From positions 1 through 64,000 of the forward strand of contig JAGXFW010000005.1 of the NCBI GenBank assembly GCA_024637035.1: 64,000 nucleotides of DNA. Reading direction: 5' to 3'. The notes beneath the pieces are model-generated. The model did not search any database, was not told the DNA's origin, and saw only the letters and a list, made by a program, of their open reading frames with translations. Position 1 is the stretch's first letter; every line of letters begins with the position of its first letter. The position numbers were made by a program, and so were the translations under genes. Origin of the DNA: Actinomycetes bacterium (GTDB lineage: Bacteria > Actinomycetota > Thermoleophilia > RBG-16-64-13). Shown here piece by piece: positions 8,176 through 18,271 of the stretch.

Positions 8176-8628
8176 ATGTGGATCTCGAGGAGGACTGACT
8201 ACGCCACCAGGGCCATGCTGGCACTGACCCTTGCCGGCGGCGCGACACCCATGAGATTGCAGGATTTGGCCGATCGAACCGCCGTTCCGCTCAGCGTGCT
8301 CGAACAGATCATGCCCGTGCTGCGAACCGCCGGCGTGGTGCGGTCGGAGCGAGGCCGGAGCGGAGGGTACCGGTTGAACCATCCGCCAGAGAAGATCACC
8401 CTCGAGGCGGTGGTCCGTCTGTTCGAAGGCCAGTTGGCGCCGATCGCCTGTGCCACCAGGAAGGAACCAGAGCCGTGCCCCATGATGGGCGGCTGTTCGC
8501 TCCGTTCAGTGTGGGAAGAGATCAGGGACGCCACGATCGAGCGCCTTGACCGCACCACCTTTGCCGATCTCGCTGCAGGGGCGGCCGGTCCCTGGCTGGA
8601 CCCCAGCAAGATGGAACTCGTCGACTGA
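8176..8628 (+). CDS. Rrf2-family transcriptional regulator with cluster-type cysteines
   Basis: A 150-residue winged-helix regulator. ATG 8176 is chosen because the family begins with MWISRRTDYATRAMLAL, and a GAGGGGGAAGGGG purine stretch precedes it; an in-frame start at 8092 would add 28 unrelated residues. DNA-binding helices are followed by the RGRSGGYRL wing. Three cysteines in a C-x8-C-x5-C arrangement (CATRKEPEPCP, GGC) sit where IscR, NsrR and CymR-like proteins bind an Fe-S cluster. A redox, nitric-oxide or iron-sulfur sensing role is therefore likely. The divergent transporter is the obvious candidate target. Confidence 0.87.
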   Translation: MWISRRTDYATRAMLALTLAGGATPMRLQDLADRTAVPLSVLEQIMPVLRTAGVVRSERGRSGGYRLNHPPEKITLEAVVRLFEGQLAPIACATRKEPEPCPMMGGCSLRSVWEEIRDATIERLDRTTFADLAAGAAGPWLDPSKMELVD

Positions 8629-8665
8629 GGCGGTCGCTGAGGCCTCTCGATAGAATGGCGGCAGG

Positions 8666-8929
8666 ATGAAGATCTCCGTCAAGACCAAGCCGAACGCTAA
8701 GGAGACGAAACTCGTCATGATCGACGAGACGCACTTCGAGGCGTGGGTGAACGAGCCGGCCAAGGACGGCAAAGCCAACGACGCTGTGGTGAAGTTGGTC
8801 GCCAAGGGACTCGGTATCCCTAAGAGCCGGGTCGAGATCGTCCATGGCCTCCGGTCTCGCGTGAAGACACTCGAGATCGACAGCACCCTCGACCTGGTTC
8901 CTCTGTTGCGTTCGCCCCGGCTTGTGTAG
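8666..8929 (+). CDS. DUF167 / YggU family protein
   Basis: An 87-residue protein of the conserved DUF167 (YggU) family, of unknown biochemical function. The N-terminal VKTKPNAKE segment, the conserved PAKDGKANDAVVKLVAKGL helix and SRVEIVHGLRSRVKTLEI are typical, and the length is normal. ATG 8666 follows GGCGGCAGG. It lies 37 bases after the Rrf2 gene on the same strand and may be co-transcribed with it. No motif suggests an enzyme. Confidence 0.85.
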   Translation: MKISVKTKPNAKETKLVMIDETHFEAWVNEPAKDGKANDAVVKLVAKGLGIPKSRVEIVHGLRSRVKTLEIDSTLDLVPLLRSPRLV

Positions 8930-9025
8930 AAGGCGGGGGCGGGGCGGCACGCCCGAGCGGCGATCGGCCCACGCGGGATCCGAGTTCCCGGTCCGGCGCA
9001 CGCGCCCCCGCCGAAGTGCCGAGCG

Positions 9026-9430
9026 CTACCCCCCGAGCCACTTCCCGGCGAAGAAGCCCACCAGACTCACCAGGGTGCCGAGCACAGCGCCCCAGACCAT
9101 ATCCACGAGGCTCACGATCACGGGCCAGTCCTTCACCGTTGCGAGGTTGGTGAGGTCATAGGTGGCATACGCGATCAACCCGAACAGCGCCGCGTGTATG
9201 AGCGTCGTCGCGAGTGAACCGTTCTCTACGCCGGGCACGACCACGAACACCAGTATTCCCACCACGAACAGCAGGTAGAAAGCGATCGCCGCGGTCCAAT
9301 TGGGGTTCGGAGCCATGAGGAAGCCCAGATACTTGCGGTAGAACGTGCGCGCCACCAGGCCGAGCCAAACCATGTCTATGGCCAGGAAGGCGACGAAGGT
9401 GATGAGGTAGAGCTTGACGTAGTAGGCCAT
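9026..9430 (-). CDS. DUF2177 family membrane protein
   Basis: A 134-residue protein with four hydrophobic helices. The first contains FVAFLAIDMVWLGLVARTFY, and the sequence YATYDLTNLATVKDW followed by VDMVWGAVLG matches the DUF2177 family of small inner-membrane proteins. Function is not established. ATG at 9430 is preceded on the coding strand by GGAGGCAACG. It is apparently monocistronic. The roughly 190 bp upstream to the next minus-strand gene contain nothing I recognise. Confidence 0.8.
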   Translation of the reverse strand: MAYYVKLYLITFVAFLAIDMVWLGLVARTFYRKYLGFLMAPNPNWTAAIAFYLLFVVGILVFVVVPGVENGSLATTLIHAALFGLIAYATYDLTNLATVKDWPVIVSLVDMVWGAVLGTLVSLVGFFAGKWLGG

Positions 9431-9620
9431 CGCGTCGTTGCCTCCTATTCATGCACGAAACGGAATCGAGTACCCCGCCGAGCGGGCGAGGCGCATCGGT
9501 GACTGCGTGCGTGCGACATATTTGCCCGGGCCGGCTCGGCGACAAACCGGGTCCGTCCCCCGCCGTCGAGGATCGCGCGATCGCCCGTCCCGCAGGGTGT
9601 TCGCGCGGGGCGGAGGCGCA

Positions 9621-9971
9621 TCATCCATCACCAGGGTCGTTCGAGGGCCAGACGATGAGGATCAGGAGGGCGACGCAGATGGTCAGCGATGCGACACGCA
9701 CCAACACGGCCGGCGTCAGCGTGGACCAGATGAGTAGCGAGGCGAGCACGGGCGCGATGATGACAGCGCGGAGGAGTCGCCCGCGGGAGAGCCAGATGCC
9801 CTGTCGTGCTGTTGCGTGTGCGAGGCCGTCGGCGCTCCCGGCTGCACCGAGAGACCCCGTGAGAACAGCGGACCCCGGGGGCTCCGACCGCCCGCACGAT
9901 CGGCATGCGGCTCCGACCTGCCGCGGGCGACCGCAGTCGCACACCTCGATCTTCACTGTGCTCCCGCTCAT
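9621..9971 (-). CDS. Small zinc-ribbon membrane protein of unknown function
   Basis: A 116-residue unrecognised protein. The N-terminus holds four cysteines as CxC and CRSCG, like a minimal zinc ribbon. A Gly/Ala linker and two adjacent hydrophobic helices follow near the C-terminus (AVIIAPVLASLLIW and ICVALLILIVW). The start is taken as ATG 9971, with GAGGGG upstream; a GTG at 9995 is the alternative. It follows the oxidase subunit I/III gene by 58 bases on the same strand. An accessory role in the oxidase operon, for example a subunit-IV-like protein, is possible but unproven. Confidence 0.55.
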   Translation of the reverse strand: MSGSTVKIEVCDCGRPRQVGAACRSCGRSEPPGSAVLTGSLGAAGSADGLAHATARQGIWLSRGRLLRAVIIAPVLASLLIWSTLTPAVLVRVASLTICVALLILIVWPSNDPGDG

Positions 9972-10029
9972 GCGCGACCCCTCGCCCGTGGCCACGGATG
10001 CGCCGCCGCGGGGGAACAGTCGAACGACC

Positions 10030-12542
<2,513 letters not shown>

Positions 12543-12546
<4 letters not shown>

Positions 12547-13526
12547 TCGAGGCCTTTCAGGTATGCGACCAGCCCGTCGAGCTGGTTGTCGTCGAGGGGT
12601 AACGCGGGCATGAGGTTGCCCTGCTTAGCGGCTTGGGGGTCGCGGATCCAAGTGCGAAGGTCGTCTGGGGTGTTGTCGAGGGTACCGGCTCCCAGGCTGA
12701 GACGTCCGGCCACGTGGGTCAGGTCGGGTCCGAGAGAGCCCGCCGCCTCTGTGCCCCGGATCGCGTGGCAGCCCGCGCACATCTGTAGGAACGTCTCTTT
12801 GCCTCGCTGAGCGGTGGGATCGGTGGGCTCCCGGGCGGGCTCCTGCTGCAGTCTGACCCACGCCGAGAACTCCTCAGCGCTCTCCACCACGAGGTAGAAG
12901 CGCATGTGGGCGTGCTGCATACCGCAGAACTCGGCACACGCCCCAAGATAGACACCCGGTGTGGCGGCCAAGAAGCCGGCGCGGTTGGTGTGCCCGGGAA
13001 CGAGGTCGGTCTTGCCACCCAATTGCGGCACCCAGAAGCTGTGGATCACGTCGGCCGACTCGAGGTCGATGCCCACCTCGCGCCCCACCGGCACGTGGAT
13101 CTCGTTGGCGGTGACGACATCGCCGTCGGCGTACCGCACCTCCCACCACCACTGGTGACCGATCACGGTGAGTTCGACGTCTCCCCCTGGCATCTCGAGG
13201 GAGTCCATCGTGCGCGCGGTCATCACGAAGATGATGATGACGAGTATCGCGGGGATCAACGTCCACACCGCTTCGATGGTGTTGTTGCCGTGAGCCTGGC
13301 GCACCTGCTCCTCCGGGCGGTTCCGGAAGCGCACCAGCGCCACGATCAGCCAGGTCTCGACCACCGCGAGGATGATGACGGATATCACCAGCAGGAAGAC
13401 GGCCAGGCTCATGATCTTCTCGGCCTGCGGAGACTCCGGTCGCAGGATCGAAGGTGTCGCAAGCGCGGAGGGCGCGAGGGCGCACGCTGCGGCCAGCATC
13501 GCGATGCAGGCCGCCCACCAGCGCAC
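12543..13526 (-). CDS. ctaC: Cytochrome c oxidase subunit II with haem c domain
   Basis: A 327-residue membrane-anchored electron-entry subunit. Signal-like N-terminus (to about residue 24), two transmembrane helices, then a cupredoxin domain. CuA ligands are visible: His in VIHSFW, and Cys-AEF-Cys, His and Met in CAEFCGMQHAHM. A fused C-terminal cytochrome c domain carries CAGCH plus a distal methionine in NLMPAL, defining a caa3-type enzyme that takes electrons from cytochrome c or its own haem. First gene of the oxidase operon. No assembly factors (ctaA, ctaB, Sco) are in the window. Confidence 0.95.
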
Positions 13527-13558
13527 GGCCGCTGCCGGAGTCGTGTGAGGTCGTGGTC

Positions 13559-13981
13559 TCAGCGCGCCACCAGGACCGGCACCGAGGCATATTGGACCAC
13601 GCGGTTCGATTGCGAACCGATGACCAGACCTTTGAACTGCCCCAGCCCTCGACTCCCCACGATGATCAGGTCGGCGTGATGGGCGTCGGCCGCGTTCAGG
13701 ATCGCTTCGGCCGCCGGTCCTTCGAGCACATCAGACTCCGCTTGCAGCCCCTCCAGCTTCAACTGCTGGGTGAGTCCCTCTGTGAGCGCATGCGCGTCAT
13801 GGATATCGTACGAGTCATCCCTGCTCGGCACGACGACCCTCGGCACGTGGGGGAAGGCGTGCACGACCACGATCTTGGCATCGTGAGCCCTCGCCAGTGC
13901 GCGGGCGATATCCACCGCCTTCTTCGAATGCTCCGACCCGTCGTATCCGAGTACGATCGTGTTGAAGAGTCCATTCCGCAT
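13559..13981 (-). CDS. Universal stress protein (UspA family)
   Basis: A 140-residue single Usp domain. ATG 13981 is preferred because the family begins with NTIVLGYDGSEHSKKA; an in-frame upstream start would add 22 arginine-rich residues. The ATP-binding signature G-x2-G-x9-G-S is present in VGSRGLGQFKGLVIGSQS, so it is probably an ATP-binding type. It ends with PVLVAR. The gene lies 32 bases upstream of ctaC on the same strand and could share its transcript. Usp proteins act in stress and energy-limitation responses; the specific role is unknown. Confidence 0.9.
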   Translation of the reverse strand: MRNGLFNTIVLGYDGSEHSKKAVDIARALARAHDAKIVVVHAFPHVPRVVVPSRDDSYDIHDAHALTEGLTQQLKLEGLQAESDVLEGPAAEAILNAADAHHADLIIVGSRGLGQFKGLVIGSQSNRVVQYASVPVLVAR

Positions 13982-14262
13982 CCAGCGCCTCCCGCTTCCC
14001 CATGCTCTTCGGGCCAATCGACTCTCTTCCCACGCGAGCCGGCGCATGAACCCGCCACGAAGCCGCGTGCCTTACCACCCTGTTCTTACCAGAACGCACG
14101 ACCGCGGGCAAGGAATGTCGTGCTCCGATGGCGTGGTGTCCGGGGTGCCCGCCGCTCGGCCCTGCGGCTCGCCTGGAATGCTGGACTACGTCTCTGGTAA
14201 GGTAACCCGCAGTCTGCTGGAAGAGTACTGATCCTGAACGCATGACCCGGGAGGTGGTGCGG

Positions 14263-15054
14263 ATGGCGCGGTCGATCGGCCGAGTCGCGCTTGTGACGGG
14301 TGCCGGCTCCGGCATAGGCAGGGCTGTCGCTGTGCGTCTCGCCGCTGACGGCATGCGGGTGGGACTCATGGGCCGCCGCCGCGAACCCCTCGAAGAGGTG
14401 GCGGAGCTCATCTCGAGCCGCGGTGGGCAGCCAGCCTTGGTCGTGCCCGGAGACGTCACGGTGCCCGGCGACGTGCAGACGTGCGTCGACGCCGTCGTCG
14501 ATGGCCTCGGCGGTCTGCACGTAGCGGTCACCAGCGCCGGCGTATCGTTGCGAAAGCCGTTCCTCCAGACCCGCATCGAAGAGTTCGACCACGTGATGAG
14601 CGTGAATGTGCGCGGCACATACTTGGTTGGGCAGGCCGTGGCGAGAGCGATGTCGAGAAATGTCGGGGGCGCCGGATCCGCGGGCGACAGAGTGGGTGGA
14701 TCGATCGTGAACATCGCTTCCACGAACGGCATGGTGGCCGACGAGGTGCTTCCTGAGTCCGCCTACAACTCGTCCAAAGCCGCCGTGATCTTGCTCACCA
14801 AGTCGATGGCTCTTGAGCTGGCCTCACTCGGCATTCGGGTGAACGCGGTGTGCCCCGGCTGGATCGTGACCCCACTCACGGCCGAGCAGGGCGCGGACGA
14901 GACGTTCCAGTCTGCCTACCTGAAGAAGATACCCATGCGCCGCTTCGGCGAGCCTGAAGAAGTGGCTGCCGTTGTGGCCTTTCTGATCTCTGACGAAGCT
15001 TCGTACGTGACGGGGGCGAGCATCGTCGTCGATGGGGGTCAACTCACCTTCTAA
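14263..15054 (+). CDS. Short-chain dehydrogenase/reductase
   Basis: A 263-residue classical SDR oxidoreductase. ATG 14263 is chosen because GGGAGG (14249-14254) precedes it; ATG 14242 would add seven residues without a clear site. The cofactor motif TGAGSGIG is near the N-terminus. The catalytic set includes the serine in NIAST and YxxxK in SAYNSSKAA (Tyr168, Lys172). The typical C-terminal YVTGASIVVDGG is present. GRRR after the second strand suggests NADP(H). It is like 3-oxoacyl-ACP or sugar-alcohol reductases, but the substrate cannot be assigned. Confidence 0.9.
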   Translation: MARSIGRVALVTGAGSGIGRAVAVRLAADGMRVGLMGRRREPLEEVAELISSRGGQPALVVPGDVTVPGDVQTCVDAVVDGLGGLHVAVTSAGVSLRKPFLQTRIEEFDHVMSVNVRGTYLVGQAVARAMSRNVGGAGSAGDRVGGSIVNIASTNGMVADEVLPESAYNSSKAAVILLTKSMALELASLGIRVNAVCPGWIVTPLTAEQGADETFQSAYLKKIPMRRFGEPEEVAAVVAFLISDEASYVTGASIVVDGGQLTF

Positions 15055-15186
15055 AAGCTCGCCCGCCTTGACTACTTGCCCTCCGCGTGGGAGACTCCGT
15101 AATCGTAGTTCGGAGTTCTTGAAGTGCCGTGAGACCGCAGGACCAGTTCCGTGGCTCCATCGAACGTCAGGACTTCCGAGTAGAAG

Positions 15187-15223
15187 GACGGCACGTATCG
15201 CCGTCAGCCGGGGGTGTTCCCGG
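15187..15223 (+). promoter_or_regulatory. Two hairpins in the cold-shock gene leader
   Basis: GACGGC (15187-15192) pairs with GCCGTC (15200-15205), and CCGGG (15208-15212) pairs with CCCGG (15219-15223). Both lie 28-64 bases before the cold-shock ATG. Cold-shock mRNAs often have structured leaders that respond to temperature, so these may be regulatory. That role is inferred from position only. Confidence 0.4.
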
Positions 15224-15250
15224 TGAAAGACAAGCAGGAGGTCCCAACAG

Positions 15251-15457
15251 ATGGAGACCGGCAAGGTCAAGTGGTTCAACGATGCCAAGGGTTACGGCTT
15301 TCTCGAGCGTGAAGAAGGGGAGGATGTCTTCGTACATTTCTCCGCCGTCACGGGCGAAGGATTCCGCACCTTGACTGAAGGCGAATCCGTTAATTTCGAA
15401 GTGGTCGAAGGCCCCAAAGGCCTGCAGGCCGCGAACGTGAGTCGCGCGACCGCCTGA
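15251..15457 (+). CDS. cspA: Cold-shock protein, single CSD
   Basis: A 68-residue OB-fold RNA/ssDNA-binding protein. It starts [17 protein letters not shown], containing RNP1 (KGYGFL) followed by RNP2 (VFVHFS), and has full family length. GGAGG lies 10 bases upstream of the ATG. These proteins melt secondary structure in mRNA and act as RNA chaperones. The region before it contains two hairpins, and a strong hairpin terminator follows, so it is a single-gene transcript. Confidence 0.95.
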   Translation: METGKVKWFNDAKGYGFLEREEGEDVFVHFSAVTGEGFRTLTEGESVNFEVVEGPKGLQAANVSRATA

Positions 15458-15494
15458 CCTGAAGCAGTCCGGCTTGCCGGACGAGTCTTCTTGT

Positions 15495-15525
15495 CGACCC
15501 CGCGGGCCTTTGGCCCGCGGGGTCG
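15495..15525 (+). terminator. Hairpin terminator after the cold-shock gene
   Basis: CGACCCCGCGGGCC (15495-15508) and GGCCCGCGGGGTCG (15512-15525) form a perfect 14-bp stem with a TTT loop. It lies 38 bases past the stop and is followed by a T-containing tract (TTCGCTTTCT). It is the clearest intrinsic terminator in the window. Confidence 0.85.
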
Positions 15526-15662
15526 TTCGCTTTCTGGGGACGCTCGTGGCGGTGGGCATTCGCGCCATCCTCAACGGCCTCGTGGTACCCTCTGTGCACC
15601 CCGCCGCCTAGAGGGCGGCGACCGTAGATGTCCCCGTATCGCATCCAGGAGACCGACCTCTG

Positions 15663-16046
15663 ATGGAGACCGAGAAGAAGTACGGCGCCATCGCCATCGA
15701 GACCAACGAACTCGCAGCGTGGCCCAACCCCGTTCCCGAACGGCCCTATCTGGTGTCGATCGACGTTCCGGAGTTCACCTGTGTGTGCCCCCAGTCGGGC
15801 TATCCGGATTTCGCCACCATCAGGATCCGGTATCAGCCGCGCGACCGCATTGTGGAACTCAAAGCGCTGAAGCTCTACATCAACGCATATCGCGATGTGG
15901 CGATCTCGCATGAAGCCGTCACCAACAAGATCCTCGACGATCTCATCACGCTGCTGGACCCGCGATGGATGAGGGTCACCGGCGACTTCAACGTGCGGGG
16001 CAACATCAAGACCATCATCCGGGCCGAACACGGGCAACGCGCGTGA
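15663..16046 (+). CDS. queF: NADPH-dependent 7-cyano-7-deazaguanine reductase
   Basis: A 127-residue unimodular QueF (YkvM type) that reduces preQ0 to preQ1 in queuosine synthesis. The nucleophilic cysteine lies in [14 protein letters not shown]. The QueF motif is [14 protein letters not shown], and HE in [10 protein letters not shown] is the substrate-binding pair. ATG 15663 follows CCAGGAGACCG. It is the first gene of queF-queC-queD-queE and overlaps queC by GTGA. I looked for a preQ1 riboswitch in the 137-bp leader and found only a GC-rich hairpin. Confidence 0.95.
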   Translation: METEKKYGAIAIETNELAAWPNPVPERPYLVSIDVPEFTCVCPQSGYPDFATIRIRYQPRDRIVELKALKLYINAYRDVAISHEAVTNKILDDLITLLDPRWMRVTGDFNVRGNIKTIIRAEHGQRA

Positions 16047-16753
16047 CCGTGTCGCCCGCGAACCTGCAGTCCCCCGCAGAGGATCCTGCGACCGCGCACT
16101 ACCTGCTGCTGAGCGGCGGCGTCGATTCCTCGACACTTGCCGGCTGGGTTCAGCACTCCCATCGAGGCGCGCCTATCGTCGCGATCACGTTCATGTACGG
16201 GCAGAAGCACGGCGTCGAGTGCGACGCGGCCTCTGCCGTGGCGGCACACTACGGCCTGGAGCATCGCGTGGTCGGGCTTAGCGCGATCGAGGGCTCCGCT
16301 CTCACAGACGATCACCAGGCGGTGCCCGAAGGGCGCGATCTCGCCACCGTGACCGGAGTCGCGCCCACCTACGTGCCCGCGCGCAACCTGCTGTTCTTGG
16401 CGACTCTCGCCTCGATCGCAGACGCTCACGGTCCAGCCGACCTATGGCTTGGCGTGCACCGTGACGATCACACAGGCTACCCGGACACTCGGCCGGAGTT
16501 CGTGCGGGCTGCCGATGAGGCGGTTCGTCTGGGCACGCAATACGGTCTGCGGGTCAAGGCCCCGTTCGTGGAGTGGTCGAAGGCGGACGTGGTCCGCTGG
16601 GGGGTCGGGCACGAGGTGCCGTACGATCTGACCCTCTCCTGCTACCAGGGGAGCCGTCCTGGTTGCGGAGTGTGCGACACCTGCCAGGCGCGCATCGAAG
16701 CGTTCCGCGAGGCCGGTGCAGTCGACCCGATACCGTACAAGGTGGAGGGCTGA
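16043..16753 (+). CDS. queC: 7-cyano-7-deazaguanine synthase
   Basis: A 236-residue ATP-dependent enzyme that converts 7-carboxy-7-deazaguanine to preQ0 with ammonia. The PP-loop motif [12 protein letters not shown] is near residue 18. The C-terminal zinc site has four cysteines (LSCYQ, CGVCDTC). The GTG start at 16043 overlaps the queF stop as GTGA; GTG 16049 is an alternative. Length is normal. Translational coupling and operon position support the preQ1 pathway role. Confidence 0.94.
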   Translation: MTVSPANLQSPAEDPATAHYLLLSGGVDSSTLAGWVQHSHRGAPIVAITFMYGQKHGVECDAASAVAAHYGLEHRVVGLSAIEGSALTDDHQAVPEGRDLATVTGVAPTYVPARNLLFLATLASIADAHGPADLWLGVHRDDHTGYPDTRPEFVRAADEAVRLGTQYGLRVKAPFVEWSKADVVRWGVGHEVPYDLTLSCYQGSRPGCGVCDTCQARIEAFREAGAVDPIPYKVEG

Positions 16754-16756
16754 CCT

Positions 16757-17119
16757 TTGAGGACTACCGTGACCAAGATACTCACCTTCGACGCCGCCCA
16801 TTCCCTGCCCGAACATGAGGGCAAGTGTCGCAACATCCACGGCCACACATACACGCTCGAGGTGTCCGTGGAGGGTCCGGTGCGGCACGGCGGCCCTGCC
16901 GACCGCATGGTCATGGACTTCGCCGACCTTCGCGGGCGGGTGGCTGAACTGGTCATCGATCACGTCGATCATCAGTACTTGAACGATCTGTTCGACTTCG
17001 CACCCACTGCAGAGGCACTGGCCGCATGGGCTTTTGAGAGACTACGCGATTCGGGCCTCCCCGTGGCGCGCGTCAGGCTCTGGGAGACTCCCACGAGCTA
17101 CGTCGACGTTACGACCTAG
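16757..17119 (+). CDS. queD: 6-carboxytetrahydropterin synthase
   Basis: A 120-residue homologue of pyruvoyl-tetrahydropterin synthase that makes 6-carboxy-tetrahydropterin from dihydroneopterin triphosphate. The zinc histidines are in FDAAHSL and IHGHTY, and the catalytic cysteine in GKCRNIHG. A C-terminal glutamate (LWETPTSY) binds the pterin. TTG 16757 is preferred because GGAGGG lies seven bases before it; GTG 16769 is the alternative. It starts three bases after queC. GTP cyclohydrolase I (folE), which makes the substrate, is not in the window. Confidence 0.93.
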   Translation: MRTTVTKILTFDAAHSLPEHEGKCRNIHGHTYTLEVSVEGPVRHGGPADRMVMDFADLRGRVAELVIDHVDHQYLNDLFDFAPTAEALAAWAFERLRDSGLPVARVRLWETPTSYVDVTT

Positions 17120-17127
17120 GGGTCGGC

Positions 17128-17748
17128 GTGCGTGTTCTAGAGGTGTTCGATTCGTTGCAGGGAGAGGGCGTCTGGGCGGGTGTCGCCATGACGTTCGTAC
17201 GCCTTGCCGGATGCAATGCGTCAGACCTGCGCTTGGCGTGCCTGGCTTGGTGCGACACGCCGCAGAGTTGGAGGCGCGACGGCGGCACCGACACCGACAT
17301 CTCTGAGATCGTGGAGCAGGTGCGGCAGAGCGGTCTGGGAAGGGTCTGTCTCACCGGGGGTGAACCTCTGCTTCAGGGTGAGAGCGTCGAGAGCCTCGTC
17401 GATGCGCTGCAGCACGTCGGGGTCCTCGTGCACGTCGAGACCAACGGCACCCTGCCACTTCCTGATGGACTCCGACCGGACTGGGTGACGGTGAGCCCGA
17501 AGCCGCCTGTTCACTTCATCGATGACCGCTTGCGAGGGATGGTAGATGAACTCAAGGTGGTGGTCGACCAAGACTTCGTGGCGGCCCGGGTAGAGATGTT
17601 GGCGGCGGACCACCCCTCGGCCGCTGTGTGCCTCCAGCCGGAGGCGTCTCGTCTGGCCGAGACCGGTGCGGTCGCGACCGCCACGGTCATGGCTCATCCG
17701 GGGTGGCGCCTCTCCATCCAACTCCACCGCGTGCTGGGGATTGCCTAA
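17128..17748 (+). CDS. queE: 7-carboxy-7-deazaguanine synthase (radical SAM)
   Basis: A 206-residue radical SAM enzyme that ring-contracts 6-carboxytetrahydropterin to CDG. The N-terminal FDSLQGEGVWAGV and FVRLAGCN segments, LTGGEPLLQ and VETNGT are family features. The cluster cysteines are spaced C-x8-C-x3-C (GCN...ACLAWCDT) rather than the canonical CxxxCxxC. Other non-canonical spacings exist in QueE, but this one is unusual. The GTG start is eight bases after queD. The stop overlaps the stop of the convergent gene by two bases. Confidence 0.9.
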   Translation: MRVLEVFDSLQGEGVWAGVAMTFVRLAGCNASDLRLACLAWCDTPQSWRRDGGTDTDISEIVEQVRQSGLGRVCLTGGEPLLQGESVESLVDALQHVGVLVHVETNGTLPLPDGLRPDWVTVSPKPPVHFIDDRLRGMVDELKVVVDQDFVAARVEMLAADHPSAAVCLQPEASRLAETGAVATATVMAHPGWRLSIQLHRVLGIA

Positions 17749-18047
17749 TCGAGGCCCATCGCTGACATCACGCCTCGGTCCGTCGGTGTGAACACCCAGC
17801 GCTCCCCGTCGGCGGGGCGGCTGTCTGTCGCGGAACCTGCTTGATGGGCGTCGGCACGCAGTGGGTCGGTGACGCGAGCCGCGTAGCCTTGTTCCTCGAG
17901 TTCTACGAGGTCTGCAGCGAGATCCTCCTCACTGGCCGACAGTTCGGTGCCGAGCGACACGGGGTCCAGGACGGTGCTGTTCGTAGACCGGTCGAAATGC
18001 TGCACGATCATGTGCAGGAGCGCTCTCTGGCGCAACGTGAGTGCCAT
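17745..18047 (-). CDS. Hypothetical small protein, winged-helix-like
   Basis: A 100-residue protein of no family I recognise. ATG 18047 is chosen because GGGAGGAG lies just upstream on the coding strand; the longer in-frame version adds 34 unsupported residues. It begins MALTLRQRALLHMIVQHFD. The pattern of helices followed by ELEEQGYAARV and a late WVFTPTDRG resembles a winged-helix domain with a two-strand wing. No catalytic residues stand out. It converges on queE with overlapping stop codons. A DNA-binding role is a guess. Confidence 0.6.
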   Translation of the reverse strand: MALTLRQRALLHMIVQHFDRSTNSTVLDPVSLGTELSASEEDLAADLVELEEQGYAARVTDPLRADAHQAGSATDSRPADGERWVFTPTDRGVMSAMGLD

Positions 18048-18154
18048 GGTCTCCTCCCGAGGCCGTTCCTTCGAGGATACACTGCTCCTGCCCAACCGCT
18101 CAACACAGATGCGGGTCGGGAGGTTCGAGGTCTGAAGGTGAGCCAGCACGCGGC

Positions 18155-18196
18155 TTGACGTTTCTCCAAGTAAACACTACGATAGGAGTGTTTACT
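18155..18196 (+). promoter_or_regulatory. Promoter with a 10-bp palindromic operator over the -10
   Basis: TTGACG (18155-18160) and TACGAT (18178-18183) are separated by exactly 17 bases, a good vegetative promoter. AGTAAACACT (18169-18178) and AGTGTTTACT (18187-18196) form a perfect 10-bp inverted repeat around acgatagg that covers the -10 and predicted start. This is the geometry of a repressor operator. It lies 76 bp before the Fe-S protein gene. I do not recognise the regulator. Confidence 0.75.
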
Positions 18197-18271
18197 AATC
18201 CATGCCTCGAGGGGATTGAGCTTTCGAAGGCGAGCGAGCCGGACAAACGGGCGCATTGGAAGGAGCCGAGC

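Noticed and set aside
15526-15662. preQ1 riboswitch before queF
   Set aside because: The leader has one GC-rich hairpin (CGCCGCC/GGCGGCG) but no A-rich tail or pseudoknot pattern of preQ1-I, -II or -III.
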